A stretch of 13,192 bases of DNA from Thermoplasmata archaeon (GCA_030043505.1 JASHXN010000031.1:1-13192), one strand, 5' to 3'. Positions 1 through 6,758 are shown, numbered from the stretch's first letter. A program made the numbers and translations. The notes: a model not told the origin generated them from the sequence alone.

Positions 1-33
1 AGTCCGTCGCATTAACCATTCTGCCACCTCGGC
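1..33 (-). tRNA. partial class II-like tRNA (Ser or Leu), 5' half only
   Basis: Read on the minus strand, this stretch folds as the 5' half of a tRNA. It has a 7-base acceptor strand GCCGAGG, then T8 and G9, then a D stem GCA/TGC closing a loop that contains GG and TTAA. G26 follows, then the 5' anticodon strand ACGGA and the loop bases C32 and T33. The window edge falls just before the anticodon, so the identity cannot be read. The D-arm pattern resembles serine or leucine tRNAs, with serine slightly favoured. The variable arm, T arm and acceptor 3' strand lie outside the window. A TATA-like box about 28 bp upstream supports a real gene. Confidence 0.72.
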
Positions 34-56
34 GCGCGCGCGGCGAGCCCGCCTGG

Positions 57-66
57 GGTTAAAGGC
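57..66 (-). promoter_or_regulatory. TATA box of the tRNA gene
   Basis: The minus strand reads GCCTTTAACC. Its AT core is centred about 28 bp upstream of the first tRNA base at 33, the normal archaeal TBP-binding distance if transcription starts at or near the mature 5' end. It is the only AT-rich patch in a very GC-rich flank. Confidence 0.6.
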
Positions 67-151
67 CTCGCTTGGCCGCGCCCGACGGCTCGCCGTGCCC
101 CCGGGCAGGGCCCGATTTGTCCAACGTCCGGACCGGCCGGCGAGACGGGGT

Positions 152-159
152 TGTATCTA
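152..159 (+). promoter_or_regulatory. TATA-like box of the Ala/Gly/Ser/Thr-rich protein gene
   Basis: TGTATCTA is centred about 27 bp upstream of the ATG at 183. This matches the spacing at other first genes in the window and predicts a leaderless mRNA. It is the main reason for choosing the start at 183 over the in-frame ATG at 72, which lies upstream of the box. Confidence 0.5.
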
Positions 160-182
160 CGGTTCCGGAGCAGAAACGTTCG

Positions 183-641
183 ATGACGGCGATGGCAGCG
201 TCAGAAGGTGCGACCGTAGCGACGAACATCTCGGCGGGGGCAGCGAACTCCGCCACCGTGGGGGCCGGAGCGACCAGCCCGGCCGCCGGAACGTCTTCGG
301 CGAGCTCAGCGAGCGGTAGCGTCGGAGCGACGGCGTCCGCGAGCGCGTCGGGGTCGACGGCCGGTCCGACGGCGGGCCTCGCGGCGAACGCTGGTGCCTC
401 GGCGGCGGCCTCCGCATCGGCCGCGACAACCCTGGCCACGCTGGGAACCGTCGCGGCTCAGGTCGCGGCCGGCGTCGCGATCGCGCTCGGCGGCCTCGTG
501 GTCGCCGCCGCGGCCGGGGTCCCCGGCGTCTCCGGTGTGGTGGCCCTGATCCCCGGGCTCGGCGGGCCGACCTCGGTCACGGCGTCGTTGAAGAGCGTCT
601 TCTCGGCGGCGTCCGGCGGGGCCACCGGACTCGGTCTCTGA
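183..641 (+). CDS. nearly uncharged Ala/Gly/Ser/Thr-rich protein of unknown function
   Basis: 152 residues; I do not recognise a family. Residues 1-82 are low-complexity Ala/Ser/Gly/Thr with repeated AS, SG and AG steps, such as ASASASGSTAG. Residues 83-126 are strongly hydrophobic and rich in Ala, Val, Leu and Gly (GVAIALGGLVVAAAAG), long enough for one or two membrane-crossing helices or a buried hairpin. The last part is Ser/Gly-rich. By hand count Ala, Gly, Ser and Thr make up about 111 of 152 residues. The only charged residues are Glu8 and Lys137, and there is no Cys, His, Asp, Arg or Trp. No classical signal peptide (positive N-terminus followed by a hydrophobic core) is visible. The start follows the TATA-like box at 152-159; ATG 192 is an alternative. 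The gene converges on the PHP gene with a 25-bp gap. Codons are C/G-ending like the neighbours, which favours real coding. Membrane insertion or self-assembly is only a guess. Confidence 0.6.
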   Translation: MTAMAASEGATVATNISAGAANSATVGAGATSPAAGTSSASSASGSVGATASASASGSTAGPTAGLAANAGASAAASASAATTLATLGTVAAQVAAGVAIALGGLVVAAAAGVPGVSGVVALIPGLGGPTSVTASLKSVFSAASGGATGLGL

Positions 642-666
642 ACACCGCCAAACGGACGGGGCCGCC

Positions 667-1347
667 TCAGACGGAGCGCAGGCCCCGTCCCATCCGGAGC
701 CCGAGCGACCGCACGGCGACCATCCACCGTGCGACGGTGGGCAGCGACCCGCCGCCCGCGACGATCGTACCTCGCCGGAGCGCCCCCAAGACGTCGGTGA
801 GAGACGCAACCTCGACCGGGAACTCGGTCCACGCCTGCCCCAGCTCCTCGCTGCGGTGGGCGTCGCTCCCCCCCGTGGCCCCCCACCCGTGGGAGCTCGC
901 CAGCGCGCGCGCGCGGGCGTTGGCCCCCGGCGGGTTGTGCCCGTTCGCCGTTTCGATCGCCGCGGGAGAGCAGCGGACCGAACCGTTCGGACCCATGCCG
1001 TGCACGCGGCGGTACGGATGCGCGGGGACGGCGACGCCGCCCCGGTCGGCGATCCACGCCGCCGTCTCCGCCGCCGGGCGGTCGATCGGGGGCGCCTCCA
1101 GAACGCCCAGCGCGAGCAGGTGTCCGTCGTGGGTCGAGACCTCGACCCCGGGGACCAGGCACAGCTCCGGGTGCGCGGCGCCGAGGCGCCGGAGCTCCTC
1201 GTGCCCCGCGGTGCTGTTGTGATCGGTGAGGGCGAATCCGCCCAGCCGGAGCTCAAGGCACCGCCGAACGAGTTCCTCGACGGACGTCCGCCCGTCGGAG
1301 GAGTGGCGCGAGTGCACGTGCAGGTCGAGCCGGAGGCCGCCCGTCAT
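667..1347 (-). CDS. PHP-domain metal-dependent phosphoesterase
   Basis: 226 residues of the polymerase-and-histidinol-phosphatase (PHP) superfamily. These enzymes hydrolyse phosphoester bonds with a cluster of two or three metal ions. The metal-binding motifs appear in the expected order: DLHVHS (His10, His12), TDHN (41-44), GVEVS with Glu69, AHPY with His110, and GGSDAH (Asp162, His164). The protein is a stand-alone PHP domain, not a polymerase domain. Members act on nucleotides, nucleic acids or small phosphomonoesters, so the substrate cannot be named. The ATG overlaps the MetRS stop as ATGA (1344-1347), implying one transcript and translational coupling. No partner function is obvious, since MetRS makes no phosphomonoester that needs removal. 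The family call is secure and the substrate unknown. Confidence 0.9.
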   Translation of the reverse strand: MTGGLRLDLHVHSRHSSDGRTSVEELVRRCLELRLGGFALTDHNSTAGHEELRRLGAAHPELCLVPGVEVSTHDGHLLALGVLEAPPIDRPAAETAAWIADRGGVAVPAHPYRRVHGMGPNGSVRCSPAAIETANGHNPPGANARARALASSHGWGATGGSDAHRSEELGQAWTEFPVEVASLTDVLGALRRGTIVAGGGSLPTVARWMVAVRSLGLRMGRGLRSV

Positions 1348-3599
1348 TTGACGCGAGCCCCGAGGGGCACCGGCTCGGACGGGCTCGCCGTCCTCCCCGG
1401 TCCGAACGCGAGGAACTCCCCGGTCGGAGCGTCCGGGGCCCCCCGGCGCACGACCCCGATCGTCCCCTCCGGCCAGCTTCCGTCGACGCGAACGGTGCCG
1501 GAGCCGACATCGACCGGGGTGGAACCGCCCTCCGGAGGTCCGGCGACACGACCTACCTGCAGCGTCGCGGTGGCGAACTCGTCGTAGGCGATGGTCCGGG
1601 CGTCCGCGCCCGGTCCGTCGACGTACGTCCCCGCGGCGACGTCCGGCGGCGGAGCCAGGAGGACGGCCCGGTCGCCGGACTCCGCGGCGAGGACCATCCC
1701 TTCGGAAGTGATCCCTCGGAGCGACCGGGCCGCCAGGTTGGCGACGATCAGCACCCGGCGGCCGACCAGGGCTTCGACCGGGTACGACGTGCGCAGCCCG
1801 GCGACGAGGCTGCGCGGCTTCGTTCCGCCGACGTCGACGTCGAGCGCGACCAAGCGGTCGGCGTTGGGGTGCGGGCGAGCCGCCGTGATCGTCCCGACCT
1901 GGAGGGCGAGCGGGACCGGACCGGTGGGCGCGGGCGGGGAGCTCCCGGCGTCCGGCGGCGGGCTCCGGGCATCCTCCCGTGGGAACAGCGGCCGGATCTC
2001 TCCGAGCGACTGCTGGGGCGAGACCGGCTCGAGCGCCCGGTCCCAATCCCGCGGACCGGGAGGTTCGGGGTAGCCGAGCATCCGGTAGACGGCTTCGCTC
2101 GAGAACGGCAGCACGGGCGCGAGCCACGTCGCAAGAGCGCGTACGGTCCAGACCGCCTCGTAGATGACCCGGGCGAGGTCGGCCCCCTCCAGCTGCCACG
2201 GCCGGGCGTCGTGGAAGCGTCGGTTCGCCTCGCGGACCTCCTCCAGCGTCCGGTCGAGCGCCTCCTTGAGATGCACCTGCTCGTACTCCTCCGAGATCGC
2301 GCGGTGCGCCGCCGCGAGCCGGGCGTGGACCGACGAGCTTTCGGGGGTCCAGCCGTCCGGAGGTTCCGGCACGCGGCCGCCGAACCGGTCCCGGGCGAGG
2401 ACCAGCGTCCGCTGCACGAGATTGCCGTACTGGTTCGCGAGGACCTCCTGGCGGACCTGGTCGAACTCCGTCCAGCTCAGCTCGGTATCGTGGTTCTGCG
2501 GAGCGAGGAGGGCCGTGTAGAACCGGATCGCGTCCGGAGGGTACTTCGCGAGGAGGGACGGGAGGAACGGGTCGGTCCCTTGCGTCCGCGACTTCGAGAC
2601 CTTCTCCCCTTCGATGACCAGCCACTCGTTCGCAGGGACGTCGAACGGGAGCTGGAGACCGCCGACCCCGAGCAGGATCGCGGGCCAGACGATCGTGTGG
2701 TGGAACTTGTTGTCCTTCCCCACGAAGTAGTACGCGCGCACCGGCTCGCGTTCGTCCCAGTAGCGGTGCCAGACGTCCGGCTTGCCGGAACGCACCGCCC
2801 ACTCCTGCGACGCGGAGAGGTAGCCGATGAGCGCCTCGAACCAGACGTAGATCCGTTTCGAGCCGTAGCCGTCCAGGGGGATCGGCACCCCCCAGTCGAG
2901 GTCGCGGGTGATCGCCGTCGGATGCAGTCCCTCGGCGAGGAACTGTTCGGCGACGTGGCGGGTCGACGGCCTCCAGTGGCCCTGCGCCCGGATGTACGCC
3001 TGGAGCTGGGGGGCGAGCCGGTCCAGCTCGAGATAGAAGTGCTCGGTCGGGCGGAACTCCGCCGGCGTTCCGTCCAGGGCGCACGTCGGCGCGCCGAGCT
3101 GCCGCGGCTCGAGCGGCCGGCCGCACCGGTCGCACTCGTCCCCCCGCGCCTTCTCGAACCCGCAGTGCGGGCACGTCCCGGTCAGGTAGCGGTCCGGGAG
3201 GAACCGCTGGTGCTTCGGGCAGTACGCCGCCTCCTCCGTCCGGCGCTGCAGGAACCCTTTCTCCAGCAGCGTCAGGAAGACCTGGGCGACCGTGCGCTCG
3301 TGGAGCACCGTGTGCGTCGTCGTGAAGACGTCGAAGGAGATCCCGAGGCGCCGGAGCGCCTCCCGATTCGCCGTGTGGAACCGGTCGGCGAGCTCCGCCG
3401 GCGAGGTGCCCGCCTTCTCGGCGGCGACGAGGATCGGCGTCCCGTGCATGTCGGAACCGGAGACCATCAGCACCTCGTCCCCGCGCAGCCGGTGGTAGCG
3501 GGCGAACAGGTCCGCCGGGACGTACGTGCTCGCCAGGTGGCCGAGATGCTGGGCCCCGTTGGCGTACGGCCACGACACCGCCACCAGCACCCGGGCCAT
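1344..3599 (-). CDS. metG: methionyl-tRNA synthetase, archaeal type with C-terminal tRNA-binding domain
   Basis: 751 residues. Charges tRNA-Met with methionine in the cytoplasm. It is a class I enzyme with a Rossmann core: HIGH signature as HLGH at 18-21 and KMSKS signature as KVSKS at 333-337. A zinc-knuckle insertion spans about 127-173 (CPKH, CPHC, CDRC, then C173), in which the first and last knuckles have lost a cysteine compared with the usual four CxxC pairs. The helical anticodon-binding domain covers about 385-540. A Pro-rich linker leads to an EMAPII/Trbp111-like OB domain at about 563-662 (LQVGTI, HPNADRL, VANLAARSLRGITSEGM). A further segment from 669, beginning YDEFATATLQVGRV, looks like the start of a second such domain but lacks the middle. 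The ATG at 3599 is preceded by GGAGG and directly starts the conserved MARVLVAVSWPYANG. The PHP gene overlaps its end. Confidence 0.96.
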   Translation of the reverse strand: MARVLVAVSWPYANGAQHLGHLASTYVPADLFARYHRLRGDEVLMVSGSDMHGTPILVAAEKAGTSPAELADRFHTANREALRRLGISFDVFTTTHTVLHERTVAQVFLTLLEKGFLQRRTEEAAYCPKHQRFLPDRYLTGTCPHCGFEKARGDECDRCGRPLEPRQLGAPTCALDGTPAEFRPTEHFYLELDRLAPQLQAYIRAQGHWRPSTRHVAEQFLAEGLHPTAITRDLDWGVPIPLDGYGSKRIYVWFEALIGYLSASQEWAVRSGKPDVWHRYWDEREPVRAYYFVGKDNKFHHTIVWPAILLGVGGLQLPFDVPANEWLVIEGEKVSKSRTQGTDPFLPSLLAKYPPDAIRFYTALLAPQNHDTELSWTEFDQVRQEVLANQYGNLVQRTLVLARDRFGGRVPEPPDGWTPESSSVHARLAAAHRAISEEYEQVHLKEALDRTLEEVREANRRFHDARPWQLEGADLARVIYEAVWTVRALATWLAPVLPFSSEAVYRMLGYPEPPGPRDWDRALEPVSPQQSLGEIRPLFPREDARSPPPDAGSSPPAPTGPVPLALQVGTITAARPHPNADRLVALDVDVGGTKPRSLVAGLRTSYPVEALVGRRVLIVANLAARSLRGITSEGMVLAAESGDRAVLLAPPPDVAAGTYVDGPGADARTIAYDEFATATLQVGRVAGPPEGGSTPVDVGSGTVRVDGSWPEGTIGVVRRGAPDAPTGEFLAFGPGRTASPSEPVPLGARVK

Positions 3600-3603
3600 C
3601 GGT

Positions 3604-3608
3604 CCTCC
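3604..3608 (-). promoter_or_regulatory. Shine-Dalgarno site of MetRS
   Basis: GGAGG on the minus strand, 4 nt from the ATG at 3599. Unlike the other first genes here, MetRS seems to have a short leader with a ribosome binding site. Confidence 0.55.
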
Positions 3609-3632
3609 GCCGCCGTTCGAGCGGGCGTGGGG

Positions 3633-3640
3633 GCAATAGG
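3633..3640 (-). promoter_or_regulatory. possible TATA box of the MetRS-PHP operon
   Basis: The minus strand reads CCTATTGC. It is centred about 38 bp upstream of the MetRS ATG, which would place the start of transcription near 3610 and leave a leader of about 10 nt containing the GGAGG. The box is weak, and the call rests on position within the divergent MetRS/ThyX spacer. Confidence 0.35.
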
Positions 3641-3672
3641 GTTTGCCGCGCGGCGGTGGTGGCCGGCGCGAC

Positions 3673-3680
3673 CCTTTAAT
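3673..3680 (+). promoter_or_regulatory. TATA box of thyX
   Basis: CCTTTAAT is centred about 25 bp upstream of GTG 3703. If transcription starts 25-26 bp downstream, as is usual for archaeal TBP promoters, the mRNA begins at that GTG and is leaderless. This favours GTG 3703 over ATG 3724. Confidence 0.6.
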
Positions 3681-3702
3681 CGCGGGGACCGCTCGCACGG
3701 TC

Positions 3703-4626
3703 GTGGCCGACGACGCCGCACCGATGCAGCGCCCGTCGGTCCCCGAAGCCGACCGGCTGATCGGCGTTCGGGCGCCCGTCCTCCGGCACGGGTTCGTCGC
3801 GCTGGTCGATTACATGGGGAACGACGCCGCGATCGTGCAGGCAGCGCGCGTCTCCTACGGCGCCGGGACGAAGTCCGTCCGCGACGACCGGGGTCTGATC
3901 CGCTACCTCCTGCGGCATCGGCATACGACGCCGTTCGAGATGGTCGAGTTCAAGTTCCTCGTCCGGCTCCCGATCTTCGTCGCGCGGCAGTGGGTCCGGC
4001 ACCGCACCGCGTCGCTCAACGAGCAGTCGTACCGCTACTCGGTCGCGCCCGACGAGTTCGAGCTGCCGCCCCCGGAGGAGATCCGCCACCAGTCGACGAG
4101 GAACCGCCAGGGCCGCGGCGACCCGCTCCCCGACGCGGACGTCGAGCGGTTCCGCTCCGACCTCGAGGCGGTCGCGAAATCGTCGTACGCGGCGTACACC
4201 CGGGCGCTGGACGCCGGGACCGCCCGCGAGACGGCCCGGCTCCTGCTGCCGGTCGCCTACTACACCCAGTGGTACTGGAAGACGAACCTGTACAACTTGT
4301 TCCACTTCCTGTCGTTGCGCCTGGACCCGCACGCCCAGGAGGAGATCCGGCTCTACGCGGCCGAACTCGCCCGCGTCGGCCGCGTGGTCTGCCCGATCGC
4401 CTTCGAGGCGTTCGACGAGTTCGTGTTCGAGGGGGTCAGCTTCGGCCGTCGGGAACAGCAGGCGCTGCGCGCGCTGCTCGCGGGCTCGACGCCCGAGGCG
4501 GCGTGCCGGGACGCCGGGCTGCCGTTGACGCGCGACGACGGTAAGCCGATGTCGACCGGCGAAGGCGTGGAGTTCCTGGAGAAGCTCGCCCGACTGCGGG
4601 GCGACCGTTCCGGCCCGGGTCAGTAG
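3703..4626 (+). CDS. thyX: FAD-dependent thymidylate synthase ThyX
   Basis: 307 residues from GTG 3703 (300 from ATG 3724). Makes dTMP from dUMP using methylene-tetrahydrofolate and NADPH with a bound FAD, replacing ThyA. The ThyX signature RHRxxSxNEQSxRYS is intact as RHRTASLNEQSYRYS at 99-113, preceded by the conserved RHRHTTPFEM (71-80) and FVARQW. The N-terminal block HGFVALVDYMGNDAAIVQAARVSYG (split here: HGFVALVDYMG, then NDAAIVQAARVSYG) resembles the longer bacterial, alphaproteobacterial-like ThyX proteins more than the short archaeal ones of about 220-250 residues. After the core comes a C-terminal extension of about 60 residues (from REQQALRALLAG). A TATA box sits 25 bp before the GTG. 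The 3' end overlaps the convergent FAD oxidoreductase by 7 bp. Function is certain; a bacterial origin is only inferred from resemblance. Confidence 0.95.
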   Translation: MADDAAPMQRPSVPEADRLIGVRAPVLRHGFVALVDYMGNDAAIVQAARVSYGAGTKSVRDDRGLIRYLLRHRHTTPFEMVEFKFLVRLPIFVARQWVRHRTASLNEQSYRYSVAPDEFELPPPEEIRHQSTRNRQGRGDPLPDADVERFRSDLEAVAKSSYAAYTRALDAGTARETARLLLPVAYYTQWYWKTNLYNLFHFLSLRLDPHAQEEIRLYAAELARVGRVVCPIAFEAFDEFVFEGVSFGRREQQALRALLAGSTPEAACRDAGLPLTRDDGKPMSTGEGVEFLEKLARLRGDRSGPGQ

Positions 4627-5813
4627 GCCGGATCGACCCCGGCGTCGAGCGTGAATCCCGGCTTCGGGGAGAACGGCGAGGCCCCCGCACCGAATCGACC
4701 GGGCGCCACCGTCGCCAGCCGCTCTCGGACGTTCGGCCCGGACCGTGTGATCAGGTCGGCCAGACGCGCCGCCGCGCCCCCCGCGCGCATCACGCCGAAT
4801 CCGTTGAAGCCGGTGAGGACGTACAGGCCGGGAGCGTCCGGGACCTCGCCGATCAGCGGCCGTCGATCCGGCGTCGCCGTGCAGACGCCCGCCCACGCGC
4901 GGACGACGCGGGCCTCCCGCCACCCCCGGAAGCGCCGCTCGAAGCTGTCGGCGAGGTGGGCGACGAACGTGGCGTCCCCGCTCGGCGCGAACGTCTCGGG
5001 GTCGGCTTCCACCCGCTCGGTCCCGTCGCCGGCGAGGATGCGTCCGTTCTCCTCGGGTCGGGCGTAGACGTCCAGGTCGAGGTCGTGGCCGGACGCCGGT
5101 TCCCGTTCCGGGACGTTCGACGGCGCGAGGAGGGCGGCCTGCGTGCGGTACGGGGCGACGGGGAGCGGAAACCCCGCGTCGGCGAGCAGCCGCTTCGACC
5201 ACGCCCCGGCCGCTACGATCAGGCGCGGAGCGCGGAGCTCGTCGGCGCCGGCGGCGACGACCCAGCCGTCGCGCTCCAGGCGGAGACGCGACGCCCGATG
5301 GCCGAGGCGCCAGTCGACGCCGAGGTTCCGGGCGAGGCGGACGTACGTCTCGGCGAGAAGGCTCGGAGCGACGACCGCGTCCCCCGGGGCGAACGACGCC
5401 GCGAGGAGGTCGTCCGTGCGTAGGCCGGGGAGGTGCTCTCCGAGCGACGGCGGCTCCACGAGCGCAACGTCCACGCCCCACGTACGGAGCTGGGCCGTCC
5501 GTTCGCGCAGGGCGGCGCCGACCCGGGCATCGGCCGTCCAGCGGGCGAAGCCGTTACGTCGGTACGCCCCCGGCGCCTCGCGCGCCGAGAAGGCAGCGTA
5601 CTCGGCCGCCGACTCGCGGACGACGTCGACGTCCCAGCGGTCCCACAGCTGCTCGCTGACGATCCCCGCCGCTCGCCCGGTCGCTCCGGCGGCGGGGGTG
5701 CTCGCCTCGACCCCCACGACGGACGGGAGCCCGCGGCGGGCGAGGTGGAACGCGACGGCCGCCCCGGCGATGCCGGCGCCGACGACGATCGCCTCCGGAG
5801 TTCCGGTCGCCAC
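4620..5813 (-). CDS. DAO-family FAD-dependent oxidoreductase
   Basis: 397 residues of the DadA / sarcosine oxidase / glycine oxidase superfamily (D-amino-acid oxidase fold), which oxidises secondary amines or amino acids with FAD. The N-terminal dinucleotide-binding motif is VVGAGIAGAA (10-19), followed by VEAS at the end of strand 2 and AGATGRAAG (42-50). A second FAD contact is VAAGAWS (200-206). The C-terminal block GVCTATPDRRPLIG (309-322) and GFNGFGVMRAG (335-345) is typical of sarcosine oxidase beta and related enzymes. No signal peptide or membrane segment is seen, so it is probably cytoplasmic. The substrate is undecided: glycine, sarcosine, proline-like or D-amino acids are all possible. 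The start is GTG 5813, chosen because a TATA-like box 25 bp upstream predicts a leaderless transcript. That box overlaps the xerA stop codon. The 3' end overlaps thyX by 7 bp. Confidence 0.9.
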   Translation of the reverse strand: MATGTPEAIVVGAGIAGAAVAFHLARRGLPSVVGVEASTPAAGATGRAAGIVSEQLWDRWDVDVVRESAAEYAAFSAREAPGAYRRNGFARWTADARVGAALRERTAQLRTWGVDVALVEPPSLGEHLPGLRTDDLLAASFAPGDAVVAPSLLAETYVRLARNLGVDWRLGHRASRLRLERDGWVVAAGADELRAPRLIVAAGAWSKRLLADAGFPLPVAPYRTQAALLAPSNVPEREPASGHDLDLDVYARPEENGRILAGDGTERVEADPETFAPSGDATFVAHLADSFERRFRGWREARVVRAWAGVCTATPDRRPLIGEVPDAPGLYVLTGFNGFGVMRAGGAAARLADLITRSGPNVRERLATVAPGRFGAGASPFSPKPGFTLDAGVDPAY

Positions 5814-5833
5814 GCGGTCGCGAGCCGGCCGCC

Positions 5834-5841
5834 GTTAATAC
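5834..5841 (-). promoter_or_regulatory. TATA-like box of the FAD oxidoreductase, inside the end of xerA
   Basis: The minus strand reads AGTATTAA, centred about 25 bp upstream of GTG 5813. It spans the Tyr codon and TAA stop of xerA, so the oxidoreductase could be expressed from its own promoter as well as by read-through. Confidence 0.5.
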
Positions 5842-6758
5842 TGCGGCCGGGCGCGTTGGTACGCTTCCCGCAGCGCCTGCGTGTCGACGTGGGTGTAGAT
5901 CTGGGTCGTCGCGACGGAGGCGTGCCCGAGCAGCTTCTGGATGTAGCGGATGTCGCAGCCGCGGGAGAGCAGCGTGGTCGCGAGCGTGTGCCGGAGCATG
6001 TGCGGGGTCACGCGCCGCGGGATGCCGGCCGCCTGGGCGGCGCGACGGACGACCCGCTCGACCGTGACCGACCCGACCGGGAACAGCCGGTCCGTGCCGG
6101 CGCTCGCGAGCGAACGCTCGGTCAGGTACCGGTCGATCGCCGCGCGGGTCCGCTCCTCCAGGACGACCTCGCGGTCCTTGTCCCCCTTGCCGCTGCGGAC
6201 GTGCAGGATGTTGCGCTCGAACTCGAGGTCCTCGATGCGGAGGTGGCACAACTCGCCGACCCGCAGGCCCCCGAACGCGAGGATGTGGATCATCGCGCTG
6301 TCGCGGGCCGAGCCGGCGACCGCGCCGAGGAGCCGGTGGACCTCCTCTTCGGTGAGGTACCGCGGGAGCCGCTCCGGCCGGCGCGGCGGCTCGAGCGCGT
6401 CGGCGGTCTGGAGCCCGTAGCTCCGGAACAGGCAGGCGAGCCCCCGGATCGTCGTGTAGAGCGAGTTCTTCGCGTAGTGCCGCTGCAGGACGAGGTACTC
6501 CCGGTACGACTCGAGGTCGTGCGACGTGACGTCCGCGAGCGGCTTCTGCGCGAAGGCGAGGAACGTACGGGCGATGTGCCCGTACTGCTTCACCGTGCAC
6601 GGCGAACGCTCCTGCGCCTGGAGCTTCCGCTGGAACCGCTCGACGAGGTCCGTCACGCTGAACGCGGGCGTCCCGACCGCGGCGATCGGGCGGACCCGCG
6701 CCGGCCGCGCGCGCCGGTCGAATCCCGGAGTGCGGGCCGCGCTCGCCGCCGACGCCAT
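5835..6758 (-). CDS. xerA: tyrosine recombinase XerA
   Basis: 307 residues. Site-specific recombinase of the XerC/D family; in archaea XerA resolves chromosome dimers at dif-like sites. An N-terminal SAM-like core-binding domain covers about 33-120 (SVTDLVERFQRKLQAQ, TVKQYGHIARTFLAFA). The catalytic domain follows with all residues present: Arg166 (GGLRVGEL), Lys191 (GKGDK), His253 and Arg256 (HMLRH), His279 (LGHAS) and the nucleophile Tyr288 (QIYTHV). About 30 extra Ala/Arg-rich residues precede the usual N-terminus. Nothing nearby suggests a phage or integron: no att repeats, tRNA target or cargo genes, so a housekeeping role is more likely than an integrase. It is divergent from the tRNA thiolase, and the TATA-like box at 6784-6792 serves it. 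No dif site was recognised in this window. Confidence 0.93.
   Translation of the reverse strand: MASAASAARTPGFDRRARPARVRPIAAVGTPAFSVTDLVERFQRKLQAQERSPCTVKQYGHIARTFLAFAQKPLADVTSHDLESYREYLVLQRHYAKNSLYTTIRGLACLFRSYGLQTADALEPPRRPERLPRYLTEEEVHRLLGAVAGSARDSAMIHILAFGGLRVGELCHLRIEDLEFERNILHVRSGKGDKDREVVLEERTRAAIDRYLTERSLASAGTDRLFPVGSVTVERVVRRAAQAAGIPRRVTPHMLRHTLATTLLSRGCDIRYIQKLLGHASVATTQIYTHVDTQALREAYQRARPQY

Noticed and set aside
72..182. N-terminal extension of the uncharged protein to ATG 72
   Set aside because: The added 37 residues contain charged and Pro-rich sequence unlike the rest, and the TATA-like box at 152-159 would lie inside it.
59..439. Ala-rich minus-strand frame opposite the uncharged protein
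   Set aside because: Considered as the true gene instead, but the plus-strand frame has a TATA-like box at the right distance and a structured low-complexity/hydrophobic layout; the minus frame begins at the tRNA promoter and has neither.
641..667. A terminator hairpin between the two convergent genes
   Set aside because: The 25-bp gap has no T-run and no convincing stem-loop; I see nothing there that supports a terminator call.
1869..4544. Long plus-strand open frame (about 891 codons) antisense to MetRS and overlapping thyX
   Set aside because: It mirrors the MetRS codons, has an Arg/Pro-rich composition with no motif, and crosses the divergent MetRS/ThyX promoter region.
3676..5481. Long minus-strand open frame (about 601 codons) antisense to thyX and running into the FAD oxidoreductase
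   Set aside because: Both covered genes have strong family motifs in other frames; this one has none.
5835..6758. XerA as the integrase of a mobile element ending at the tRNA or elsewhere
   Set aside because: No direct repeats, tRNA fragment, toxin, capsid or replication genes flank it, and neighbours are housekeeping genes.
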